A stretch of 64,000 bases of DNA from CAIWHR01 sp963741355 (GTDB lineage: Bacteria; Pseudomonadota; Gammaproteobacteria; Burkholderiales; Casimicrobiaceae). The stretch spans positions 124,001-188,000 of the forward strand of contig CAVUIG010000019.1 of NCBI GenBank assembly GCA_963741355.1. Reading direction: 5' to 3'. Positions 54,429-63,255 of the stretch are shown in pieces. The position numbers were made by a program, and so were the translations under genes. The notes below the pieces were generated by a model. It was not told the DNA's origin, searched no databases, and saw only the letters and a program-made list of their open reading frames with translations. The stretch's first letter is position 1. Every line of letters starts with the position of its first letter.

Positions 54429-55088
54429 ATGACCCAGGACGAGATGAAGCAGGCGGTCGCCCGCGAGGCGATCAAGTACGTGCAGGACGACGAGATCATC
54501 GGCGTCGGGTCGGGCTCGACGGCGAACTTCTTCATCGACGAGCTCGCCAGGATCAAGCACAGGATCAAGGGCGCGGTGTCGAGCTCGGCGAAGTCGACCG
54601 AGCGCCTCAAGGCTCACGGCATCTACGTCGAGGACCTCAACAACGTGTCCGACGTCCCGGTGTACGTCGACGGCGCCGATGAGGTGACCGAGCACGGCGC
54701 GATGATCAAGGGCGGCGGCGGCGCGCTGACGCGCGAGAAGATCGTCGCCGCGGTCGCGCGCAAGTTCGTCTGCATCGTCGATGCGACGAAGCTCGTTCCG
54801 GTGCTGGGCAAGTTTCCGCTGCCGGTGGAGGTCATCCCCATGGCGCGAAGTTATGTCGCGCGCCAGCTCGTGCTGCTGGGCGGACAGCCGGCGTGGCGGA
54901 TGGGATTCACGACCGACAACGGCAACGTGATCCTCGACGTGCACGGGCTCACGCTGACCAATCCCGTGGAGATGGAGGCGAAGATCCGCGCGATCGCGGG
55001 CGTGGTCACCGTCGGGCTTTTCGCACAGCGCGGCGCCAACGTGATCCTGCTCGGCAGCGAATCGGGCGTGAAGACGATCAAGATCTGA
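54429..55088 (+). CDS. rpiA: Ribose-5-phosphate isomerase A
   Basis: Interconverts ribose-5-phosphate and ribulose-5-phosphate. 219 intact residues. Motifs: IIGVGSGSTANFFIDEL, VDGADEVTEHGAMIKGGGGALTREKI with the catalytic Asp, Glu and Lys, and TDNGNVILDVHGL. GGAGGAGCGGCGCC precedes the ATG. Start chosen at MTQDEMKQAVAREAIKYV, the family start. Confidence 0.96.
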   Translation: MTQDEMKQAVAREAIKYVQDDEIIGVGSGSTANFFIDELARIKHRIKGAVSSSAKSTERLKAHGIYVEDLNNVSDVPVYVDGADEVTEHGAMIKGGGGALTREKIVAAVARKFVCIVDATKLVPVLGKFPLPVEVIPMARSYVARQLVLLGGQPAWRMGFTTDNGNVILDVHGLTLTNPVEMEAKIRAIAGVVTVGLFAQRGANVILLGSESGVKTIKI

Positions 55089-55123
55089 GCCGCTGCCGTG
55101 CTACCGCCGCCACGCGTTGGCGC

Positions 55124-55129
55124 TAGAAT
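55124..55129 (+). promoter_or_regulatory. Possible proA -10 element, near-leaderless
   Basis: TAGAAT (five of six) ends only six bases before the proA ATG, so a transcript from it would begin at or very near the start codon. There is no Shine-Dalgarno in the short space. The -35 box is unclear. Confidence 0.3.
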
Positions 55130-55135
55130 GTGCGC

Positions 55136-56432
55136 ATGTCCAACCTCCTGATCCCGGGCCTCGGCACGTTTGCCGACCTCGCCGCGTACATGCACGGCGT
55201 CGGCGAGGCCGCGCGCGCGGCGTCGCGCGAGCTCGCCCGCGCGAGCACGCAGGCGAGAAACGACGCGCTCGTCGCGATGGCGTCGGCGATCCGCCGCGAG
55301 AGCGCGACGCTGCTCGCCGCGAACGCCGAGGACGTCGCGGCGGCGAAGGCGGGCGGCAGCGATCCCGCGTTCGTCGACCGGCTGGCATTGACACCGGCGC
55401 TCGTCGGCGCGATGGCCGACGGCCTCGACGCCGATCGCCGCGCTGCCCGATCCGATCGGCGAGATCAGCGATCTTCGCTACCGGCCTTCCGGCATCCAGG
55501 TGGGGCGGATGCGCGTGCCGCTCGGCGTCGTCGGCATCATCTACGAGTCGCGGCCGAACGTGACCGCGGACGCCGCCGGGCTGTGCCTCAAGGCCGGCAA
55601 CGCGACGATCCTGCGCGGCGGATCCGAGGCGTTGCGCAGCAACCAGGCGATCGCCGCCTGCCTCTACGAAGCGCTCGCCGCGGCCGGATTGCCGCAGACC
55701 GGCGTCCAGGTCGTCGCGACCACGGACCGCGCAGCCGTCGGCCATCTGATCGCCGACGAGAAGCACGTCGACGTGATCATCCCGCGCGGCGGCAAGAGCC
55801 TCATCGAGCGCATCGCCCGCGAGGCGAAGGTCCCGGTGATCAAGCACCTCGACGGCGTGTGTCACGTCTACGTCGACGCCGAGGCCGACGTCGGGATGGC
55901 CGTCCGCATCGCCGACAACGCGAAGACGCAGCGCTATTCGCCGTGCAACACGATGGAGACGCTGCTGGTGCACGCCGGAATCGCCGAGCGCGTGCTCCCG
56001 CCGCTGGCGGCAATCTACGCGGAGAAAGGCGTCGAGCTGCGCGGCTGCGAGCGCTCGCGCGCGCTGGTGCCGGCGATGAAGCCCGCCACCGAAAACGACT
56101 GGTACACCGAATACCTTGCGCCGATCCTCTCGGTGCGCATCGTCGACGACCTCGACACCGCCATCGCGCACATCGCCAAGTACGGCTCGCAGCACACCGA
56201 CGCCATCGTCACCGGCAACTATGCCGCGGCGATGCGCTTCCTGCGCGAGGTCGACTCGAGCTCGGTCATCGTCAACGCGTCGACGCGCTTCGCCGATGGC
56301 TACGAGTTCGGCCTCGGCGCCGAGATCGGCATCTCGACGAACAAGCTGCACGCGCGCGGGCCGGTCGGGCTCGAAGGACTCACCAGCCAGAAATGGGTGG
56401 TGCTGGGGTCGGGCCAGATCCGAGAAGCGTAG
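55136..56432 (+). CDS. proA: Gamma-glutamyl phosphate reductase, frameshifted
   Basis: NADPH-dependent second step of proline synthesis, about 431 residues. N-terminal helices VGEAARAASRELARASTQARNDALVAMA and LLAANAEDVAAA; corrected middle IGEISDLRYRPSGIQVGRMRVPLGVVGIIYESRPNVTADAA; LKAGNATILRGGSEA; catalytic Cys in YSPCNTMETLLVH; TEYLAPILSVRIVDD. One extra C near 55428-55433 (GACGCCGATCGCC) breaks the frame. Ends GLTSQKWVVLGSGQIREA. Confidence 0.95.
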
Positions 56433-56521
56433 GACGGGAACCGGAACGCCGATCGTGGCCGTTCCGGCCATCGTGCCGATGCGTGTGCCGCCCGTGAACG
56501 GTCGCTCGCTGACCTCCTGCC

Positions 56522-57376
56522 ATGTCCTCGTCGGTTTCCGTTTCCATCGCGACCAACACGGTGATCGCCGCCGCCAAGGGGTTCGGCTGGGTCGTCACCG
56601 GATCGCCGACGTTCTTCGCGGAGACGATCCATTCGCTCGCCGACGTCGGCAACCAGGTGCTGCTCAAGATCGGCGAGGTGCGCGGCCGCGCCGGCCCGAC
56701 CCGCGAGCATCCGTTCGGCCGCGGCCAGGAGAAGTTCTTCTGGGCGCTCGTCTCCGCGGTCAGCGTGTTCTTCATCGGCTGCGGCATCAATGTCTACCAC
56801 GGGATTCACGCGCTGATCGACCCGCTGGAGGTCCAGCCGTTCTCGCCGCTGGTGGTGGGGCTCCTGCTGTTCGCGCTCGCGCTCGAGTCGTGGACGTTCG
56901 CCATCGCCTGGAAGGAGATCGGCGGCGCGCGCGGCCTCGCCGAAAACCGCAACAACGTCACCGTGCTCGCCGTGCTGGTCGAGGACGGCGTCGCGCTGTT
57001 CGGCATCCTGCTGACTCTGCTGGTCGCCGGCGTGTCGTACGTCGTGGGTCCGCGTCCCGAGTTCGACGCAGCGATCGCCATCGTCGTCGGCGTGCTGCTG
57101 GGCGTGATGGCGCTCTTCCTGGCGGCGCTCAATCGCCGACTGTTGATCGACAGCTCCGACACGGCGCTCGACCGCGCCGTCGAGTCGTGGCTTGCGCAAC
57201 AGGATGTCCGCGCCGAGGTCCGCTCGCTCATCGTCGACGACGATCGGGCGGTCGTGTTCGTGCGCGCGCTGCATGAAGTGCGGGATTCGCACGCGCTCGG
57301 CGAGGCGCTCAGGGCGCATGCGCGCGATGCGCTCCGCAAGACGGTCGACTCCGTCTACTGGCAATTCCGCGCGTGA
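56522..57376 (+). CDS. Cation diffusion facilitator family transporter
   Basis: Proton-coupled divalent cation exporter family, 284 residues, about six membrane spans followed by a cytoplasmic domain (RAVESWLAQQDVRAEVRSLIVDDDRAVV). TM2 has the metal-site HSLADVGNQVLL, then REHPFGRGQEKFFWALVSAVSVFFIGCGINVYHGI. This text is characteristic of the ZNT9-like (SLC30A9) branch, not ZitB or FieF. The usual His of the TM5 metal motif is not obvious: VLVEDGVALFGIL has Glu-Asp there. Substrate is thus uncertain. No regulator is adjacent. The 89-base gap after proA has no recognisable signal. Confidence 0.85.
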   Translation: MSSSVSVSIATNTVIAAAKGFGWVVTGSPTFFAETIHSLADVGNQVLLKIGEVRGRAGPTREHPFGRGQEKFFWALVSAVSVFFIGCGINVYHGIHALIDPLEVQPFSPLVVGLLLFALALESWTFAIAWKEIGGARGLAENRNNVTVLAVLVEDGVALFGILLTLLVAGVSYVVGPRPEFDAAIAIVVGVLLGVMALFLAALNRRLLIDSSDTALDRAVESWLAQQDVRAEVRSLIVDDDRAVVFVRALHEVRDSHALGEALRAHARDALRKTVDSVYWQFRA

Positions 57377-57939
57377 ACATGACACCGTCCGAGGTATTGG
57401 AGTTCTGGTTCGGCGAATTGCCTCACCGCAGCCGCGCCGTCTGGTTCACCAAGGATCCCGCCTTCGACGCGGCGATCCGCGCGCGCTTCGGCGAGGCCGT
57501 CGAGGCCGCGCTCTCCGGCGCGTTCGCGGACTGGTCGGCCACGGCGCACGGCGCTCTGGCGCGCGTGATCCTGCTCGACCAGTTCACCCGCAACATCTTT
57601 CGCGACACACCACGCGCGTTCGAAGGCGATTCGCTCGCGCGCCCGGTCGCCGCCACGGTCGTGGACGCCGGGCAGGATCGTGCGCTCGACCGATACGAGC
57701 GGCAGTTCCTCTATCTGCCGTTCGAGCACAGCGAATCGGTGATCGATCAGGATCGGTCGATCGAATTGTTCAGCGCGCTCGCGCGGGACACCGGTGACGA
57801 TTCGCTGCTGCCTTGGGCAGTCCGACATGCGGACATCGTCCGGCGCTTCGGCCGGTTCCCGCACCGGAACGACATCCTCGGACGCGCATCGACGCCGGAG
57901 GAGATCGCCTTTCTGAAGGAGCCCGGGTCGCGGTTCTGA
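57373..57939 (+). CDS. DUF924 family protein
   Basis: 188-residue soluble all-helical protein (TPR-like fold) of unknown function. Typical family text: VLEFWFGELPHRSRAVWFTKDPAFDAAIRARFG, RVILLDQFTRNIFRDTPRAFEGDSLA, YERQFLYLPFEHSESVIDQDRSIELF and FGRFPHRNDILGRAST. Starts either at a GTG overlapping the transporter stop (57373) or at ATG 57379. The coupling suggests co-expression, but no functional link is known. Confidence 0.9.
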   Translation: MNMTPSEVLEFWFGELPHRSRAVWFTKDPAFDAAIRARFGEAVEAALSGAFADWSATAHGALARVILLDQFTRNIFRDTPRAFEGDSLARPVAATVVDAGQDRALDRYERQFLYLPFEHSESVIDQDRSIELFSALARDTGDDSLLPWAVRHADIVRRFGRFPHRNDILGRASTPEEIAFLKEPGSRF

Positions 57940-58058
57940 TGAAGCGGGCGCCGCACGGGGCCGGTACAATCGACCGAAGCGAGGCTGCCGCCGGGACCAT
58001 GACCCACCGGGCCGCGTTCGCCGGCGACGCAAACTCGAACACCCAACGGCATCCTTGA

Positions 58059-58742
58059 ATGGAAAATGCCTCGCACGGCGCACTCGGCATCCTCGGGGGA
58101 ACGTTCGACCCGATCCATTACGGGCATCTCGAGCTCGCGCGCGACGTGCGGGCGGCGCTGCCGCTCGCCGCGCTGAGTCTCGTCCCCGCCGGCACTCCGC
58201 CGCATCGCAAGCCGCCGGTCGCGTCGGCGGAGCATCGTCTTGCCATGGCGAGGCTCGGGGTAGCGGATTATCCGGAACTCGACGTCGACGACCGCGAGAT
58301 CACGCGACCCGGCCCCAGTTACACGGTCGAGACGCTGGAAGCGCTGCGTGCCGAGTCGCCCGCGCGGCCGCTCGCACTCATCGTCGGCGCCGACGCGCTG
58401 GCCGGATTGCCCCAATGGCACCGCTGGCGCGAGCTGTTCGACCTTGCGCACATCATCGCCGTCGCACGGCCCGGCAGCGCGTTCACCGATGCGTTCCCGC
58501 CGGAGCTCGCGCGCGAATGGCAGCGCCGGCATACGGGAGATTCGCAGGCGCTGTCGCGCCGCCCTGCCGGCTCGATCATCGTCCAGCCGATCACCGCGCA
58601 TCCGATTTCGGCGTCCTCGATTCGCACGGCGCTCGCGCGCGGACCCGAAGGCGCCGCCGCCGTGGCCGGTTTGCTTCCGCCCAAGGTTTTGGCCTATATT
58701 GAACACAATCAACTCTACAGATCACCTCCGGATGCGCCTTAA
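58059..58742 (+). CDS. nadD: Nicotinate-mononucleotide adenylyltransferase
   Basis: Forms deamido-NAD from nicotinate mononucleotide and ATP. 227 residues. LGILGGTFDPIHYGHLELA contains the (H/T)xGH nucleotidyltransferase motif; VPAGTPPHRKPP and the C-terminal ISASSIRTAL close the site. A TACAAT at 57964 in the 119-base upstream gap may mark a promoter. The last 11 bases overlap rsfS. Confidence 0.96.
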   Translation: MENASHGALGILGGTFDPIHYGHLELARDVRAALPLAALSLVPAGTPPHRKPPVASAEHRLAMARLGVADYPELDVDDREITRPGPSYTVETLEALRAESPARPLALIVGADALAGLPQWHRWRELFDLAHIIAVARPGSAFTDAFPPELAREWQRRHTGDSQALSRRPAGSIIVQPITAHPISASSIRTALARGPEGAAAVAGLLPPKVLAYIEHNQLYRSPPDAP

Positions 58743-59100
58743 CAAGCTGCAAAAGACCGCCGTCACCGCTCTCGAAGACATCAAAGCGCGCGATATCGCC
58801 GTCCTCGACGTCCGCAAGCTCACCAGTCTCTGCGACACCCTCGTGATCGCCAGCGCCGAATCCAACCGGCAGGTGAAGGCGCTCGCCAATCACGTCCGCG
58901 ACAAGCTGAAGGCGGGGGGCGCGACCATCATCGGCGTCGAAGGCGAGGACACCGGCGAGTGGGTGCTGGTCGACGCCGGCGACATCATCGTTCACATCAT
59001 GCAGCCCGCGGTGCGCGCCTACTACAACCTCGAGGAGCTGTGGGCGCCCCCGAAATCCCGGCTCGCCCGGCCGCGGGCTCCACAGCGCAAGGCGGCGTGA
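58732..59100 (+). CDS. rsfS: Ribosomal silencing factor RsfS
   Basis: Binds uL14 and blocks subunit joining in starvation. 122 residues from ATG 58732, inside the nadD end. Motifs: ALEDIKARDIAVLDVRKLTSLCDTLVIASAESNRQVKALA, GEDTGEWVLVDAGDIIVHIMQPAVRAYYNLEELW, the family hallmark. The frame is open upstream within nadD, but homology begins here. nadD-rsfS-rlmH order is widely conserved. Confidence 0.95.
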   Translation: MRLNKLQKTAVTALEDIKARDIAVLDVRKLTSLCDTLVIASAESNRQVKALANHVRDKLKAGGATIIGVEGEDTGEWVLVDAGDIIVHIMQPAVRAYYNLEELWAPPKSRLARPRAPQRKAA

Positions 59101-59133
59101 ACCGCCGGCGGTGCCGGATCGCCACCGCCACCA

Positions 59134-59601
59134 ATGAAGCTTCGCATCGTCGCGTTGGGGCACCGGATGCCGGCGTGGGTCGATGCGGGATTCGATGACT
59201 ACGCGCGCCGGATGCCGCGCGATCTTCCGCTGGAGCTCGTCGCGCTGAAGCCCGAGGCACGGAGCGAGGGCAAGCCGGTGGCGGCACTGCTCGCCGCCGA
59301 AGCCCGGCGGATCGGCGCCGCCTGCAAGGACTCCCGCGTCATCGCGCTCGACGAGCACGGCCGCGCATGGACCACCCGGGAGCTCGCCGCGCAGCTCGCG
59401 CAATGGCGCAGCGACGCGCGCGACATCGCGTTCGTGATCGGCAGCGCCGACGGCCTCGACGACTCGGTCAAGCGCGGCGCGGCGCAGACCGTCGCGCTGT
59501 CGGCGCTCACGCTTCCGCACGGCCTCGTCCGCGTGATCGTCGCCGAGCAGCTCTACCGCGCGGCGAGCCTGCTGTCGGGACACCCGTATCATCGTGACTG
59601 A
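59134..59601 (+). CDS. rlmH: 23S rRNA (pseudouridine1915-N3)-methyltransferase
   Basis: SPOUT-class methyltransferase acting on assembled ribosomes. 155 residues, normal length. IALDEHGRAWTTRELAAQLAQW, the knot loop FVIGSADGLDDSVKRGA (family usually GGADG) and the C terminus HPYHRD. Intact; follows rsfS by 33 bases. Confidence 0.95.
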   Translation: MKLRIVALGHRMPAWVDAGFDDYARRMPRDLPLELVALKPEARSEGKPVAALLAAEARRIGAACKDSRVIALDEHGRAWTTRELAAQLAQWRSDARDIAFVIGSADGLDDSVKRGAAQTVALSALTLPHGLVRVIVAEQLYRAASLLSGHPYHRD

Positions 59602-59625
59602 AGGTTGACGAACAAGGATCGCCCG

Positions 59626-60240
59626 ATGAGCGCACCGTCGATCTACCTCGCCTCGAAGAGCTCGCGCCGCGAGGCGCTGCTGCGCCAGCTCGGCATCGAT
59701 TTCGCGCCGCTCCTGATGCGCGAGGCGGCGGGACGCGATCGCGACGTCGTCGAGGAGGTGCAGGACGGCGAGCCGCCGCTTCACTACGTCGAGCGCATCG
59801 CCCGCACGAAGGCGCTGGTCGGCGCACAGCGGATGCGAAAGCGCGAGCTCCCGCCGCGGCCCGTGCTCGGCGCCGACACCGAGGTCGTGCTGGATGGCAT
59901 CGTCTTCGGCAAGCCGCGCGACGCCGCGGACGCGACGCGCATGCTGCTGGCGCTGTCGGGGCGCACGCACGAAGTGCTGACCGCGATCGCGGTCTGCTGG
60001 AACGACGAGATCAACGCCGAGATCTCGACGTCGCAAGTGACCTTCTGCGACATCGCGCGCGCGGACATCGACCGCTACGTCGCCACCGGCGAGTCGCTCG
60101 GCAAGGCCGGCGCCTATGCGGTGCAGGGTCGCGCCGCGGCGTTCGTGCGCCGCATCGACGGCAGCTACTCCGGCGTGATGGGATTGCCGCTCTACGAAAC
60201 GGCCGCCCTGCTCGCCCGGATCGGCTTCCCCGTGCTATAA
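59626..60240 (+). CDS. maf: Maf-family nucleoside triphosphate pyrophosphatase
   Basis: House-cleaning pyrophosphatase, likely for dTTP/UTP and modified pyrimidines (YhdE type). 204 residues from ATG 59626. IYLASKSSRREALLRQLGIDF, VLGADTEVVLDGIVFGKPRDAADATRML with the catalytic Asp, and YAVQGRAAAFVRRIDGSYSGVMGLPLYET. The start at 59626 has AAGGA upstream; a TTG at 59605 is less likely. Confidence 0.94.
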   Translation: MSAPSIYLASKSSRREALLRQLGIDFAPLLMREAAGRDRDVVEEVQDGEPPLHYVERIARTKALVGAQRMRKRELPPRPVLGADTEVVLDGIVFGKPRDAADATRMLLALSGRTHEVLTAIAVCWNDEINAEISTSQVTFCDIARADIDRYVATGESLGKAGAYAVQGRAAAFVRRIDGSYSGVMGLPLYETAALLARIGFPVL

Positions 60241-60270
60241 AGTCGGCAACCCAGTCGCTGCCGACTCCTT
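60241..60270 (+). terminator. Hairpin after maf, possible weak terminator
   Basis: AGTCGGCA / TGCCGACT perfect 8-base stem with a 10-base loop starting right at the maf stop codon, followed by CCTTTC. The T-run is poor, so it may attenuate rather than stop transcription into rng. Confidence 0.4.
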
Positions 60271-60342
60271 TCGCCGGGACCATCCCGGCCGTACGCGTCG
60301 GCGCTCCAGAAGGATTCCGACCTTGGACCCCACCGCCCGCGA

Positions 60343-61806
<1,464 letters not shown>

Positions 61807-61829
61807 CGGCCGGCGCCGGACGCGCCTTC

Positions 61830-62834
61830 GTGAAAATGTTCGCGCGCCTCAAGGATTTCGCCGCCCGGCTGTTCCGCCGGAAGCCGCCGGAGCCCGGCAG
61901 CTTTGTCGCGGGCGCCAAGTTCGCGTTTTCCGGATTCCTCCGCACGCTGCCGTGGCTGTGGCCGCGCCGCGAATACCTGCTCTACGTTCCCGCCGGATGG
62001 TCGTGGTGGAAGCGCGCGCCGCTCGTCGTTCTCTGCCACGGGTGCCGGCAGACGCCCGAGGAGTTCGCCCAGGGAACGCGCATCGCGGCGCTGGCGGATG
62101 CTCGCGGCTGGCTCGTGCTCCTGCCGCGGCAGAAGGATTCGGCGAACGCGTGGCGCTGCTGGAACTGGTTCGACGGCGCAACCGCCGGCGGCGCCGGCGA
62201 GGCGGCGATCGTCGCGGCGATGATCCGCTCGGTGCGGCGCCGCTATCGCGCCGATCGGCATCGCGTCGTCGTCGCCGGAATGTCGGCGGGCGGTGCGCTC
62301 GCCGCGGTGCTCGGCGTGCGGCATCCGGACATCGTTCATGCCGTCGCGATCCACTCGGGCCTTGCCTGCGGCGCCGCGAAATCGGCATTCACCGCGATCG
62401 GCGTGATGCAGCACGGCCCCGAAGCCGACGTCGAGGCGATCGCCGCCGAGGCCGCGCATGCGGCGGCGACCGACCTGCCGGTGCCTCTGCTCGCGATCCA
62501 GGGCGGGAGCGATCCCGTCGTCGCCGGCGTCAACGCGGTGATGCTCGTCCGCCAATATCTTCGACTCAACGGCCATCCTTCGGTGGACGCGCCCGAGCTG
62601 CCGCCGCGATCGCTGCCCGCCGCGGACACCGAGCGCACCGATGCGACGCCGGGCGCGCGATCCAGCACGATCCGCGAATGGCGCATCGGCGAGCGGCTCA
62701 TCGCGCGCCATGTCGCGATCGACGGCCTCGGCCACGCCTGGAGCGGCGGCGACGATGCACTGCCGTTCAACGACGCGCAGGGGCCGGACGCGACCGCACT
62801 CGTCGGGAATTTCCTGCGCGACGCATTGCCGTAA
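61830..62834 (+). CDS. PHB-depolymerase-like esterase
   Basis: Alpha/beta hydrolase of the Esterase_phd (LpqC/PhaZ-like) group, 334 residues from GTG 61830 (or 332 from ATG 61836). LLYVPAGW, LVVLCHGCRQTPEEFAQGTRIAALAD, WRCWNWFDGATAGGAGEAA, the nucleophile elbow VVAGMSAGGALAAVLG (Ser) and the catalytic His in GLGHAWSGGDDALPF, with DP in LAIQGGSDPVVAGVN. No clear signal peptide: the N terminus is amphipathic and basic (ARLKDFAARLFRRK). Real substrate, polymer or small ester, is unknown. Confidence 0.87.
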   Translation: MKMFARLKDFAARLFRRKPPEPGSFVAGAKFAFSGFLRTLPWLWPRREYLLYVPAGWSWWKRAPLVVLCHGCRQTPEEFAQGTRIAALADARGWLVLLPRQKDSANAWRCWNWFDGATAGGAGEAAIVAAMIRSVRRRYRADRHRVVVAGMSAGGALAAVLGVRHPDIVHAVAIHSGLACGAAKSAFTAIGVMQHGPEADVEAIAAEAAHAAATDLPVPLLAIQGGSDPVVAGVNAVMLVRQYLRLNGHPSVDAPELPPRSLPAADTERTDATPGARSSTIREWRIGERLIARHVAIDGLGHAWSGGDDALPFNDAQGPDATALVGNFLRDALP

Positions 62835-62868
62835 CATTCCAATCCTGACGATTCGCCTGGAGCCATCC

Positions 62869-63255
62869 ATGCCCGCGACCGCGATGAACCATTTCACGAT
62901 CCTCACCGACGATGTCCCCGCGACGATCGAGTTCTACGGCGACCTGCTGGGGCTCCTGCCCGGCCCGCGCCCGCCGTTCACGTTTCCCGGCGCATGGCTG
63001 TACGCCGGCGGTCAGCCGATCCTTCACGTCGTCGGCGGAAAGCCGCGCGGGGAGCTCCGGCCCGGCGTCATCGACCACATGGCGTTCTCGGCGACCGGCC
63101 TTGGCGACACGCTGGCCAAGCTCGAGCGGCGCGGCATCGCGCACGACTGCCGGCGCCTGGCCGGCGCGACGATGTGGCAGCTGTTCTTCCACGATCCGAA
63201 CGGCGCGCGCGTCGAGCTCGACTTCGCGGGCGACGAACCCGATCCGCGCGGATGA
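62869..63255 (+). CDS. VOC-family (glyoxalase/bleomycin resistance) protein
   Basis: 128-residue single vicinal-oxygen-chelate module. MNHFTILTDDVPATIEFYGDLLGLLPGPRPPF starts with the first metal His, GVIDHMAFSATGLGDTLAKLERRGI brings the second, and WQLFFHDPNGARVELDF ends with the Glu ligand. An alternative ATG lies five codons in. Its stop overlaps the next gene (ATGA), so the two are coupled. Substrate unknown. Confidence 0.88.
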   Translation: MPATAMNHFTILTDDVPATIEFYGDLLGLLPGPRPPFTFPGAWLYAGGQPILHVVGGKPRGELRPGVIDHMAFSATGLGDTLAKLERRGIAHDCRRLAGATMWQLFFHDPNGARVELDFAGDEPDPRG

